NCBI RefSeq assembly: GCF_002797315.1 | Contig: NZ_KZ454937.1 | Location: forward strand, 151,439-215,438 | From: Bacillus sp. FJAT-44742 | GTDB lineage: Bacteria > Bacillota > Bacilli > Bacillales > Marinococcaceae | Direction: 5' to 3' | Length of the DNA stretch: 64,000 bases | Shown: positions 27,535-36,447 of the stretch, piece by piece | Position numbering within the stretch: the stretch's first letter is position 1 | How the letters are laid out: the number at the start of each line of letters is the position of its first letter | Position numbers and translations under genes: made by a program | The notes under the pieces: generated by a model | Database searches by the model: none | Told to the model about the DNA's origin: nothing | Seen by the model: only the letters and a program-made list of their open reading frames with translations

Positions 27535-27706
27535 GCTGAAATATATGGGCCTCTCTTAAGGAGTGTTAGGGTTACACTATTCTTCTTCTTGCTAGAAGGC
27601 CCAATCTTTGGGTAAATAAATATTGTGGTTCGAAATATTTGATAAAGCGTGTAGAAGTTTAAGTATTAATAACTAATTATTTATAATCTTAAAATAAAAG
27701 AAGAGC

Positions 27707-27950
27707 ATGACGAGAACAATTTCAAGATTTTTTACCCGTATCGCTGAAAGTACTTGCCAGATGCCTTTATTTTTGTCTTTATTTTTACACTACTTGTGGT
27801 TGTTTTAGGGTTGTTCTAAGGGCTTGATCTAGGGGGAGGTCCTAACCTTCTGGGGAAACGGTTTCTTTGACCAATTATAGTTTACGGCTCAAGCGATCCT
27901 TATCCTGGTCACTGGTTTGGTACTCAAACTATTTTTTTCCTATGACTTAA
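27707..27950 (+). pseudogene. AtoE-type short-chain fatty acid transporter remnant
   Basis: MTRTISRFFTRIAES is followed, after a frame shift, by PDAFIFVFIFTLLVVVLGLF, then stops, and after another shift by VLTFWGNGFFDQL and TAQAILILVTGLVLKLF. The order and the WGNGF motif match the start of AtoE short-chain fatty acid transporters. The remaining three quarters of the gene are gone. Confidence 0.7.
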
Positions 27951-28277
27951 TTTTACTAGCGATCCTAATGATAGTGATCCCCTTTGCAAAGGTCCTTTTA
28001 TACTTCTTAAGTTTCTTTCTTTGAACTTTGTTTTCTAAAGCTTCCGTTTCCATTAACGATGAACTTTTTATTTATCCGTTAATTCAATACACCCTCCCTA
28101 TTAGTTCCACTATTCATTTCCAAAAAAGTCTTTAACTGATTGCACAACACAATCTAAAAACAGGAGGTCTTACATACTCCTACTTTTTTTAAAATTTTCA
28201 ATGTCTCTTAGTTCGACAATGTTACTAATTCTGTTCGTTTATCATAAAATATAAGAATTCAATAAAGGAGGAAAGGA
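27951..28277. other. Intergenic upstream of the GDSL esterase
   Basis: Possible last traces of the AtoE-type gene at the left end (a hydrophobic frame to about 28024), then AT-rich leader DNA with an AGGAGG ribosome site at the esterase start. Nothing else recognised. Confidence 0.4.
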
Positions 28278-29030
28278 ATGAAAACAGTACTCAGCTCACT
28301 TCTTTTGGTCGTATCGTTTATATTCTTTTGTTCACCGGTGACTGCAAATTCTGACCAAGGAAAAATGTCTTTAGTAGCGTTAGGAGACTCGATTCCTTAC
28401 GGATATAACCTTGGTGTAAATGATAACGCATCGTTTTCTAGAAACTCCTATCCGTTTTTAATTGGTAAGGCTCTTGATATGAGAGTTAGAAACCTTGCCG
28501 TCCCAGGGTTACAAACCGAAGTAATGCTTTATCACCTTGAAAATGATCAGAAATACCGCCAGGCCGTTCGTCATGCAGATTACATTACTCTTACCATCGG
28601 AAGTAACGATTTGTTAGAAGCATTGCGAATTGCTTCGACTAAAAGCCTGGGGGATAACGATCGCTTCCTGAAATATCTAAATAAAGAACTTGAAAACACC
28701 AACCTTTTCGAAAATCTTTCAGAAAGTGTGGAGGAAATACGAACTCTAACAGATTCACCGATCATTATTTATAATGTTTATAATCCGTATCAAAAATCTA
28801 ATGACCTCTTTCTGCATAATATCGGCAACGAGATATTGCCCATTATCAATGAAGAGTTTAGGGATCTCTTGGACCACTACGATAATATAGATATTGCGGA
28901 TGCACATGAAGCATTTGGCACAAATCAAGAAGACTATGTTATCGAGAACGACATTCATCCAACAACTGAAGGCCAGAGAATCCTTGCCGATGTTGGAATT
29001 CAGGTCCTCAATCCTTATTTTGAAGACTAA
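28278..29030 (+). CDS. Secreted SGNH/GDSL-type esterase
   Basis: 250 residues with a signal peptide (KTVLSSLLLVVSFIFFC, likely cut after VTA). The SGNH blocks are present: block I LVALGDSIPYG with the nucleophile serine, block III LTIGSNDLL with the oxyanion Asn, and block V ENDIHPTTEGQ with the Asp-His pair. It would hydrolyse an ester or thioester outside the membrane; the substrate is unknown. A GGAGGAAAGG ribosome site and a strong terminator at 29032 show a single-gene unit. Confidence 0.92.
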   Translation: MKTVLSSLLLVVSFIFFCSPVTANSDQGKMSLVALGDSIPYGYNLGVNDNASFSRNSYPFLIGKALDMRVRNLAVPGLQTEVMLYHLENDQKYRQAVRHADYITLTIGSNDLLEALRIASTKSLGDNDRFLKYLNKELENTNLFENLSESVEEIRTLTDSPIIIYNVYNPYQKSNDLFLHNIGNEILPIINEEFRDLLDHYDNIDIADAHEAFGTNQEDYVIENDIHPTTEGQRILADVGIQVLNPYFED

Positions 29031-29031
29031 T

Positions 29032-29064
29032 AAAAGGTGAGTCTTTTGCAAGGACTCACCTTTT
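29032..29064 (+). terminator. Rho-independent terminator of the GDSL esterase gene
   Basis: AAAAGGTGAGTC (29032-29043) pairs with GACTCACCTTTT (29053-29064), starting right at the stop codon. Confidence 0.9.
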
Positions 29065-29405
29065 ATGTTTATAGAAGCTTCATACTTAACCCATCCCAAA
29101 ACTCAGACCGGTGCCCCCTCAATCGTTCCAAAGTGTTGTAAAACGCCGAAAAGATGCGCTATTTACACTTTTTTCTACTTTAAAGAGGGAATACTAGTTT
29201 CTAGCGGCAAGTCTTTTTTGGTAAAGTGATAGGTTATTTTTATGAAATTCTATATTTGATTCTCATTACGACTAAGGACAAAATAAAAGGAAAGTTTGTC
29301 CTTATTAAGCTTTTTATTGAGGCTACTCTGGTTTTTTGCTTGATATGCGTGGGGAGAGCAAAGTAGGTAAATTATTTTTGTTAAAGTGTTTTGTTGGGTA
29401 CTTAC
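29065..29405. other. Intergenic between convergent genes, nothing recognised
   Basis: 340 bases between the esterase terminator and the end of the sulfolactate operon. No frame, and no clear terminator for the leftward operon. Confidence 0.4.
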
Positions 29406-30467
29406 TTAGTATTGGTATGCTTTAAAAGACACCCCTACTTTTTCTCCAAGCTGTTCTAGCTCTGTTTGTATAGTTTTGGATAAAGGTATACCTTCTTTGG
29501 ATCTTAGGGCAGCCTCCTGTTGTCTTCTCTCACCTGGATAACGAATGGGTGAATTTTCGGAAATTAAGTCCACCTCTTTCATTAGGGTGATAAGGGTATC
29601 GAGTTTATTTTGAAATCCTACACCATTTTCAAAAGGTGTCATGTCCATTAATAAAAAGAAGTGACCGACATTTGCTCCTCCAGTTAAATTGGTGTCGTAA
29701 ATGTTTTTTACATGAGGGCTGATGGCTGCTCCGGTCATAACTCCGGTTAATATTTCGATAGTTAAAGCTAGTGCTGCGCCCTTAGCACCACCTAAAGGCA
29801 GCACTGTACCTCCATTCAAAGCTTCCTTTGGATCATTGGTCATGTTCCCCTCGCTGTCTAGGGCCCATCCATCTGGTATTTTTTCGCCTTGTTTATCAGC
29901 TAGAATTATTTTTCCTCTAGCGACTGTACTTGTCGACATATCAACAATCACGGGTGACTGTCCTTTAGCATATGGAAACCCAAAAGCAATAGGGTTTGTG
30001 CCAAAGAAAGCGTCCTTCCCTCCCCATGGAGCTATCCCAGGAGGAGAGTTAGTTCCAGCCATTAACATCATGTTCTCTTCACAAGCCAACTGGCAATAGT
30101 ACGCTGAGGTCCCATTATGATTACTATTATTAATGGCTACAGCAGCTATGCCTTGCTTTTTTGCTAATTTAATACCTTCTTGAAGTCCTTCATAAGCAAC
30201 TAGATGCCCTAAACCATTATCGCCGTCTACTAGTAAAGCTGTAGGAGAGAGTTCACTTATCTTAATATCAGGTTTATTATTAATTCTATTGTCGGTGATC
30301 CTAGCAATGTACGTAGAAAGTCTACTAATTCCATGGCTGCCGAGTCCTTCAAGGTCAGCTTTTATTAACGCCTCTGCTACTATCTTTGCTTTATCTTGCT
30401 CTACACCTACTTCAGTTAAAACCTGGGACGTAAAGTTTTCCAACTCACTAGGTTTAAAATAGTCCAT
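29406..30467 (-). CDS. comC: Malate/L-lactate dehydrogenase family; probable (R)-sulfolactate dehydrogenase
   Basis: 353 residues of the non-Rossmann Ldh family, which also holds ComC. Landmarks: ADLEGLGSHGISRL (43-56) with the catalytic His, NSNHNGTSAYY, GTNPIAFGFPY, VDMSTSTVARGKI and LPLGGAKGAALAL. An AAAGGAG site precedes the ATG. It is the last gene of the suyA-suyB-slcC-gntR operon; paired (S)- and (R)-specific dehydrogenases interconvert sulfolactate enantiomers through sulfopyruvate so that SuyAB can use (R)-sulfolactate. By sequence alone malate, ureidoglycolate or lactate cannot be excluded; the operon is the main argument. Confidence 0.82.
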   Translation of the reverse strand: MDYFKPSELENFTSQVLTEVGVEQDKAKIVAEALIKADLEGLGSHGISRLSTYIARITDNRINNKPDIKISELSPTALLVDGDNGLGHLVAYEGLQEGIKLAKKQGIAAVAINNSNHNGTSAYYCQLACEENMMLMAGTNSPPGIAPWGGKDAFFGTNPIAFGFPYAKGQSPVIVDMSTSTVARGKIILADKQGEKIPDGWALDSEGNMTNDPKEALNGGTVLPLGGAKGAALALTIEILTGVMTGAAISPHVKNIYDTNLTGGANVGHFFLLMDMTPFENGVGFQNKLDTLITLMKEVDLISENSPIRYPGERRQQEAALRSKEGIPLSKTIQTELEQLGEKVGVSFKAYQY

Positions 30468-30493
30468 AGAACGTCTCCTTTGGTTAGATTTAG

Positions 30494-31186
30494 TTACTTA
30501 TCAATCAATGTTTTTTGTACACTTTCTAAATGGGCATTCATGTAATGTTTTGCTAACGCCACATCTTTTGCTTTAATTGCATTTAGAATATTTATATGCT
30601 CTTCTACCGATTGTTCAGGTCGATTTGGAATCATAAAGGATTGAATTCTAGCTTTCGATAGTAGATCAATTAAATTATGCATTATTTGTAAAGCGACTTC
30701 GTTTTGAGCCATTGTGGCAATTAACAAGTGGAATTCTAAATCGTAATCGATAAGTTTCTCACGCATATGGTTTTCTTTTATATTATTATTAGCTTTCTCC
30801 AAAATAGTTGCTAGTTGTTCAATTTGGGCGTCGCTCCCGTTAATAATTGCCCACTCCACTAATTGCTCTTCAATCATTTTTCTAACAGCAAACAAATCTT
30901 TAAGTTGGCTATTTGTTACGAAAAAGGCATCGGTCATTTTTTTAATCTGCTCACTTTCCTGAGCTATAAAAACTCCCTTGCCGTGGATAGACTTTAAATA
31001 GCCATAAGCTTCTAGAATTTTATAAGCTTCTCTAATGGTATTACGACTAACATTTAATTCCTTTGCCATATCCCTTTCGCCTGAAATCTTATCGCCAGGC
31101 AGAAACCTACCTTCTCTAATTTGACCTTTTATATAATCAGCTACTTTTTCAGAGATACTTTTTTTATCTGTAAAAACAGGTTTCAA
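30494..31186 (-). CDS. GntR-family regulator (FadR subfamily) of the sulfolactate operon
   Basis: 230 residues. The N-terminal winged helix (SEKVADYIKGQI...GERDMAKELNVSRNTIREAYKILEAYGYL) is followed by an all-helical FCD ligand domain ending HYMNAHLESVQKTLID. I prefer a TTG start at 31186, nine bases after AAGGAGG, over an ATG at 31210 that overlaps the slcC stop but lacks a ribosome site. It lies within the operon and so probably controls its own synthesis with sulfolactate or sulfopyruvate as inducer. A related regulator lies at 54436. Confidence 0.88.
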   Translation of the reverse strand: MKPVFTDKKSISEKVADYIKGQIREGRFLPGDKISGERDMAKELNVSRNTIREAYKILEAYGYLKSIHGKGVFIAQESEQIKKMTDAFFVTNSQLKDLFAVRKMIEEQLVEWAIINGSDAQIEQLATILEKANNNIKENHMREKLIDYDLEFHLLIATMAQNEVALQIMHNLIDLLSKARIQSFMIPNRPEQSVEEHINILNAIKAKDVALAKHYMNAHLESVQKTLIDK

Positions 31187-31209
31187 TTTCAATTCCCTCC
31201 TTAGTATCA

Positions 31210-32160
31210 TTACACCAAACAGAGAGAACCTTCTCCTTTTAGGATATTCATTACTTCGTTGGCAACAAGAATAGAAGTCCTAACCTGTGACTCCTCTGTA
31301 AGGCCTGCAATGTGTGGGGTAATCACAATGTTAGGTAATATAAGTAGAGGCGACTCCTTTTCTATTGGCTCTTTTTCTAATACATCCAAATATGCTCCAG
31401 CTATTTTATTATCTCGAATCGCTTCATAAAGGGCTTCTTCATCTATTATCCCCCCTCTAGAACTATTAATAATGATCGATTGGGGTTTCATTTTGTTGAA
31501 TGCTTCATATGAAATCATATATTTTGTATGGCTTGTTAAGGGTACATGTAACGAAATGAAGTCGGAATAGGTGAGAACATCAGATAAACTTTCAGCTTTC
31601 TTTACGCCGCTTTCATCAATGACATGATCATAATTGGTGACGAATGGATCATAACCCATGACCTCAATTCCAAATGTTTGTGCCCTATTTGCTACTCGAT
31701 GAGAAATTTCCCCTAAACCAATTAATCCTAACGTTTTTCCTTTTACTTCTTTGCCAGTATGAAGTTGTCTATTCCAATTACCCTTCTTTACATCTTCATT
31801 AGCCTTGGCCAATGGTCTATTAAAATCAAGAATTGCACTTAATACATATTCAGCAACTGAAGTGGCGTTGGCATTCTTAGCAGCAACCACTTTTATATTT
31901 CTTTCTTGAGTTTGATTTAGATCTATATTGTCTAAACCAACCCCGAGTCTTCCCACAACTTTTAAATTGGTAGCATGTGCTAGTAAATCCTGATCTACCC
32001 GTGTCTGATTTCGAACAATTAAAGCATCACAATCAGCCACTTTTTCTAGTAACTCTTCTCGCTTTTTCCAGAGGTCCTTATCATACTCAATATACACCCC
32101 ATCTTCTGAGATGCTTTCTATTCCCTCGTTCCATATTACTTCAGAAATTAAAATTTTCAT
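31210..32160 (-). CDS. slcC: D-2-hydroxyacid dehydrogenase; probable (S)-sulfolactate dehydrogenase
   Basis: 316 residues from the ATG at 32160, behind GGGGGGAG. The NAD-binding part has GLIGLGEISHRVA, and the catalytic set is an Arg in INSSRGGIIDEEAL, a Glu in LEKEP and His in ITPHIAG. The family includes phosphoglycerate dehydrogenases and SlcC. Location between the sulfo-lyase genes and the ComC-type dehydrogenase favours (S)-sulfolactate oxidation to sulfopyruvate. A shredded relative lies at 62447 beside the second SuyAB-like pair. Confidence 0.85.
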   Translation of the reverse strand: MKILISEVIWNEGIESISEDGVYIEYDKDLWKKREELLEKVADCDALIVRNQTRVDQDLLAHATNLKVVGRLGVGLDNIDLNQTQERNIKVVAAKNANATSVAEYVLSAILDFNRPLAKANEDVKKGNWNRQLHTGKEVKGKTLGLIGLGEISHRVANRAQTFGIEVMGYDPFVTNYDHVIDESGVKKAESLSDVLTYSDFISLHVPLTSHTKYMISYEAFNKMKPQSIIINSSRGGIIDEEALYEAIRDNKIAGAYLDVLEKEPIEKESPLLILPNIVITPHIAGLTEESQVRTSILVANEVMNILKGEGSLCLV

Positions 32161-32245
32161 AAACTTTTCTCCCCCCACTAATAGAATAGGCCAACTTTCT
32201 CTTCATGCGAGCATGAAGGAAAGTTAGCCATATTACAGTAAATAA

Positions 32246-33400
32246 TCAAGAACTGCGGTACAGCCTAGTTGTCACGAACTCACGGTGACCTAATGCTTCC
32301 GCATTTGTTAACCTACCGTTCACGGTACGATACATATTTTCTAATAGCATGTTTCCAGCCTCTTCCAAGTCGATTTCACGAGACAAAAGCCCTTTTACAT
32401 CAACATCAATGTGTTCACTCATCGTTTCTGAGGTGTCAGGGTTTGCCGTAACTTTAATAACTGGCTCAATGGGATTCCCGATAATATTCCCTTGTCCTGT
32501 TGGGAAGAGATGAAGAACTGCTCCTCCTGCAGCCATTACAGTGATACATTCAGCAGCGGCTGATGAGGTGTCCATAAAGTAAAGACCGTTGCCATTGGTT
32601 GGCGCTTCAGCAGGCTCCAATACACCAACAATGGTTTTGTCCCCTGTTTTGGCAATGTTGCCTAGGGCTTTTTCTTCAATTGTGGAAAGTCCTCCAGCAA
32701 TATTACCTTGAGTCGGCTGTGAGCCTAAAAGATCAACGCCTTTAGATTCGATTTCACCCACATAGTCCTCATATATTCTCATAAATTTCTCTTTTAGTTC
32801 AGGTGTTGCCATACGGTCTGCAATCAGGTTTTCTCCACCTGTCAGTTCAGGTGTTTCCCCGAAAAATACTGTTGCACCCTCGTCAATGAAATGGTTAATG
32901 GCTTGAGACACAGTAGGACAAGATCCTAGCCCTGTTGTTGTATCGGATTCACCACATTTTATGCTAACAACTAGATCGCTAATCTCAATAGGCTCTCTAG
33001 TAATTTCCGATGCCTGTTGTACGTATTCTTTCGCTACCCAAGAAGCTCTTCTGATCGTTTCAAAATCTCCATTCCCTTCGATTGAAAAAGAGCTGACGGG
33101 CTTGCCTGTTTCAGCAATTCCATCTGCAATTTTTTTCGTCCAGTTTTCCTCAATTCCTATGACTACAACTGCGGCCACATTAGGGTTAGCCCCCGTTCCG
33201 ATCATGGTTTTAAAATGTAAATCTAAATCTGGTCCGTATTGCAACCTTCCATAGGCGTGAGGGAGAGCTAACGTTCCCTTTACATTATTAGCAACTGCTT
33301 CACAAGCAGCGTTAGAGATATCATCCACAGGTAAAATCACTACATGATTTCGAATGCCTACTTTTCCATTTTCTCTTCTATATCCAAATAATTGTTCCAT
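32246..33400 (-). CDS. suyB: (R)-3-sulfolactate sulfo-lyase, large subunit
   Basis: 384 residues of the UxaA/altronate-dehydratase C-terminal family. Conserved features are [13 protein letters not shown] at the start, the [16 protein letters not shown] block (Cys149), [22 protein letters not shown] and a glycine-rich [14 protein letters not shown] that likely coordinates iron. SuyAB splits (R)-sulfolactate into pyruvate and sulfite. It begins one base after the suyA stop. Altronate or a related sugar acid is an alternative by family, but the dehydrogenase neighbours and split-subunit form favour sulfolactate. Confidence 0.87.
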   Translation of the reverse strand: MEQLFGYRRENGKVGIRNHVVILPVDDISNAACEAVANNVKGTLALPHAYGRLQYGPDLDLHFKTMIGTGANPNVAAVVVIGIEENWTKKIADGIAETGKPVSSFSIEGNGDFETIRRASWVAKEYVQQASEITREPIEISDLVVSIKCGESDTTTGLGSCPTVSQAINHFIDEGATVFFGETPELTGGENLIADRMATPELKEKFMRIYEDYVGEIESKGVDLLGSQPTQGNIAGGLSTIEEKALGNIAKTGDKTIVGVLEPAEAPTNGNGLYFMDTSSAAAECITVMAAGGAVLHLFPTGQGNIIGNPIEPVIKVTANPDTSETMSEHIDVDVKGLLSREIDLEEAGNMLLENMYRTVNGRLTNAEALGHREFVTTRLYRSS

Positions 33401-33401
33401 T

Positions 33402-33704
33402 TTACCACCTCGCCGTTTTAATGTTATGAGTATGAATATAATCGCCGACAGCCACGTCTTGAGAGGTCACACCAATTTTAATTCCGTATTTCATTACATC
33501 CTCTCCCTCTCCAAGTTCCACAAGTGCAATTTTGTGACCTAGCGGCACGTCATGATTGGAATTAAGAGTGATTTCTGTGCCGTCATCCATGTATACTCCT
33601 TTAACTTTCTCACTCTTATTAATTGGCGTTGTCACTACTCCGACGTGATCCCCGTGATTATGAATTAAGAATTTGTGATTGCTTGGTGTACCATTGGTAG
33701 CCAT
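33402..33704 (-). CDS. suyA: (R)-3-sulfolactate sulfo-lyase, small subunit (SAF domain)
   Basis: 100 residues, a stand-alone SAF/UxaA N-terminal domain: [14 protein letters not shown] near the start, [23 protein letters not shown] in the middle and [15 protein letters not shown] at the end, the signature of SuyA and UxaA N-termini. AAAGGAGG precedes the ATG. It is the first gene of the operon suyA-suyB-slcC-gntR-comC; a 16-base palindrome lies 36 bases upstream. Confidence 0.88.
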   Translation of the reverse strand: MATNGTPSNHKFLIHNHGDHVGVVTTPINKSEKVKGVYMDDGTEITLNSNHDVPLGHKIALVELGEGEDVMKYGIKIGVTSQDVAVGDYIHTHNIKTARW

Positions 33705-33739
33705 AATCTTCCTCCTTTATTTTTTTAAAAATTTATAGT

Positions 33740-33755
33740 ATTGAAAATTTTCAAT
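33740..33755. promoter_or_regulatory. Candidate operator upstream of suyA
   Basis: ATTGAAAATTTTCAAT is a perfect 16-base palindrome 36 bases before the suyA start, a fitting place for repression by the operon's GntR regulator. The motif is AT-only at its centre, so chance in this AT-rich DNA is possible. Confidence 0.4.
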
Positions 33756-34399
33756 GTGCTTTTACAAAAGGCAGTTACATCCTATTTCTGATTAATTTAG
33801 TTTTTTCAACGTTAGTCACCTGAGTTAACTTTACTTTCAAGAATGTTACTGCAAGTCTGGTAGCCATAAAACATTTTTCAATATTTCCCCTTTTTTTGTT
33901 AGTGTCCATGATCGCTTCTAAAAACTTTTTAAACAGCCCTCCTATCACAAAGTTAACGCTTTTAAAAAATGATATGAACCATTATTAAATTTTTTGGTAT
34001 ACTGGCCCAACCATTATTATTTAACTACATTAAAACATTTTTTGGAAAGATAAACAATACTAAATTTTTAGAAAATTATAAAAATGTTTTTTGCTAGTTA
34101 GTAATAATTCAAAAAGTCGTTTGACTAATTATTATCTTTAATTATAAATTAACGAAATATTACAAATTATTTGTCTACATTATGCCATGAGAGTATTTGG
34201 TAAGCAATGGATTTTCCATGGTTTATTCATTTAGATCATTTATAACTGCTATGTAAAATTTTTATAATTTCAAAAATATAAGAAAGAAATTCCAAACGTG
34301 AATTTTAGGGTATTTTTTTGCAAAAGGAGTGTGTCCAAACCAAGAACTTCAAACAGCAACGTTTCTAAAGTTTATTAGTGAACAGCAAGCCTCTATTTC
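33756..34399. other. AT-rich leader region of the sulfolactate operon
   Basis: About 640 bases, very AT-rich, between the operator-like palindrome and the TauE/SafE remnant. It should hold the operon promoter. I find no coding frame and no confident promoter boxes. Confidence 0.4.
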
Positions 34400-34760
34400 A
34401 TAACCCCGGTACTCTTCTTTGCGTGAACACTTTCGATTAGGTAGATAAGAACCGGTAAAAAGAAAGAGGATATGATAATAACCGTGAAAACATGTTAGGT
34501 TATCCATTTAAAAATGATTTGTCCAGCTATTACTCCCAGCACCACAACTGGAAGTGCAAATAAACTTGATGTCCATACGGTCATACTAGTGTCAAAAAAA
34601 CCAACTGAGTGATCAAACTGAAAAGGTACATAATAGATAAAGAGCCGAGGCTCTGGCCCTTAACTTTTCTTTGTTCGTACCTGTGCCTGTAAAATAAAGA
34701 AATAAAAGAGGGCCCGGCATACCAACGCTTGACGTTAAAAGCCTGAAGTCCCTCCTACAA
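34400..34760 (-). pseudogene. TauE/SafE-family exporter remnant
   Basis: On the minus strand VGGTSGF, then a shift, TSSVGMPGPLLFLYFTGTGT and ALYLLCTFSV, stops, DTSMTVWTSSLFALPVVVLG and a final hydrophobic tail. These match the C-terminal half of the intact TauE/SafE protein at 26818 (TTSIGMPGPPLLLYFTG). Frame shifts and stops show decay, and the N-terminal half is gone. It sits directly upstream of suyA, where a sulfite exporter would be expected. Confidence 0.8.
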
Positions 34761-34830
34761 CAATAACTTTATCTTTAGTAAATCAATTCACTATTCAACA
34801 AAGACCTATCCTAATAGATGTTCCTCTAGG

Positions 34831-34856
34831 TTCCTGGGTTTCCTTTCACCCAGGAA
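34831..34856. terminator. Hairpin downstream of the YeiH-type gene
   Basis: TTCCTGGGT pairs with ACCCAGGAA 57 bases beyond the leftward stop at 34913. There is no T run, so its role as a terminator is uncertain. Confidence 0.35.
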
Positions 34857-34912
34857 TCACTCTATTTTGTGATCAAACAAACACTCATAACATGACGTTT
34901 GGTGGAAGCCTG

Positions 34913-36025
34913 CTAGTAATTTATAAAAGATCCGAGAACTAAAACAAAAATGTAACTGGTTACTCCGACTATAAGCGCTGCAGCCATTCCGATATAAAAC
35001 GGCTTAAATCCTAATCCCTTAAATATCTTCATATTTGTAAGTAAACCTATCGAAGCTAAAGCTGTCCCTAATAGGGTCTGGGCTCCAAAATTGCTAATGG
35101 AATTCCATAAATTTTCCCAGGTATTTTCATTGAAGAGAAAGAAAGCCCTCCCATAATTAATAAAAGTAAGATCTCCGGTTGTTCTAACAAGGGACATTAA
35201 CACAAACCAAAGGACAAAAATGGGGAAAATACTTTTCCAGGTCCCAAAACTTTTAGAAGAACTATTACTTTTTCTTAAATAGAAATAGCTAATTAACGGA
35301 ACGAATACAACGATTAATACATTCCGAATAAGTTTTGTAATGGTTGCTACCTCTAGCACGACTTCTTGCTCAAAGTATTGAGTATACATTAGCGCTGCAC
35401 CGGTTACTTGAGAAGTGTCATGAAGCGCGGTTCCAAGGAAGATTCCTACCAACACAGGATCATTATTAAACAAATAGAAGCTTAAAAAAGGATAAAAAAA
35501 CATGGAGATCAAACCAAAGATCGTGATGTTTGCAATCGCGTAGGAGGTTTCTTCATCGTTTGACTTAATACTTGGAGAGGTGGCTAAGATCGCTGTTATC
35601 CCGCAAATCCCTGTGCCTACGGCAATTAAACTTCCCAATCGAAGAGACTGTTTCAGTAAATGACTTAACCACATAGTGAATACCAAACCAATAAGAATAC
35701 AACTTAAAACAATAGGTAGAACCCACCCGCCTACATTCATAATTTCCATAAAGCTTAATCGAAGTCCAATTAATACTATTCCTAGCTTTAACAAAAACTT
35801 TACGGAAAATTGAAGGCCCGGGGTGAATATGGAATGGACTCCTATTGTATTCTTGATTATTAAACCTACAAGAATAGCAACAAAAATACCTGAGATTGGT
35901 GAAGGAGCTGTAGTAGAGACACCTTGCATATTTTGTATAAGAAAGCCAATGATATCTGCCCCTAATCCCCCAATAAACATTATTAATAAAGCTAATAAAA
36001 CACCAGGTAATCTTTTTTTAACCAA
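34913..36025 (-). CDS. YeiH-type putative sulfate exporter family membrane protein (UPF0324)
   Basis: 370 residues with about ten hydrophobic helices. Family blocks: GIFVAILVGLIIKN, LKLGIVLIGLRLSF, VGTGICGITAILATSP and FLGTALHDTSQVTGAALMY. UPF0324 proteins are annotated as sulfate exporters because of their genetic links; transport by this one is not proven. It starts with TTG in the same direction as the sulfolactate operon. A role in exporting sulfite or sulfate released from sulfolactate is plausible, especially as the neighbouring TauE/SafE gene has decayed. Confidence 0.82.
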   Translation of the reverse strand: MVKKRLPGVLLALLIMFIGGLGADIIGFLIQNMQGVSTTAPSPISGIFVAILVGLIIKNTIGVHSIFTPGLQFSVKFLLKLGIVLIGLRLSFMEIMNVGGWVLPIVLSCILIGLVFTMWLSHLLKQSLRLGSLIAVGTGICGITAILATSPSIKSNDEETSYAIANITIFGLISMFFYPFLSFYLFNNDPVLVGIFLGTALHDTSQVTGAALMYTQYFEQEVVLEVATITKLIRNVLIVVFVPLISYFYLRKSNSSSKSFGTWKSIFPIFVLWFVLMSLVRTTGDLTFINYGRAFFLFNENTWENLWNSISNFGAQTLLGTALASIGLLTNMKIFKGLGFKPFYIGMAAALIVGVTSYIFVLVLGSFINY

Positions 36026-36385
36026 ATTGTATAGCCCCCATTGCTATCCTTCTTTTAAACCTTTTTATAAACGTAACACAGAATTTTGCTCTGCAATTAT
36101 TTTCCTTTTTGATGTCTTTTATTAATAAATTTAATAGGTTTTTGATTTTTACGTTGTCACCTTACTAATTAGAATCTCAGCAAACATTGAAAGAATGAGG
36201 ATTACCTCCCTTTTGTCCTCAAAGTTTAGTAAGGGAAACTAAGAGGTCTTATTTAAGCTGTGGAGATAGTTTTTTAACCCCCCTTCTTACGCTATAAATA
36301 TTGATATAAAAGGGTCTATAGCCAAAATCGACTTCCCCGTAAAAAAAATGTTTGCGTTTGACAGTAAAAAAACGCATGTTATGAT
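36026..36385 (+). promoter_or_regulatory. Leader region and sigma-A promoter of pyruvate carboxylase
   Basis: TTGACA (36358-36363), a 16-base spacer and TATGAT (36380-36385) lie about 60 bases before the start codon. The 330 bases to the left contain no recognisable gene or structured leader. Confidence 0.7.
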
Positions 36386-36447
36386 GAAACATATTTAGAA
36401 TAGTCAGAAAAATGTGTTTGAGATCTCACACTTTTAGGAGGGGACCT

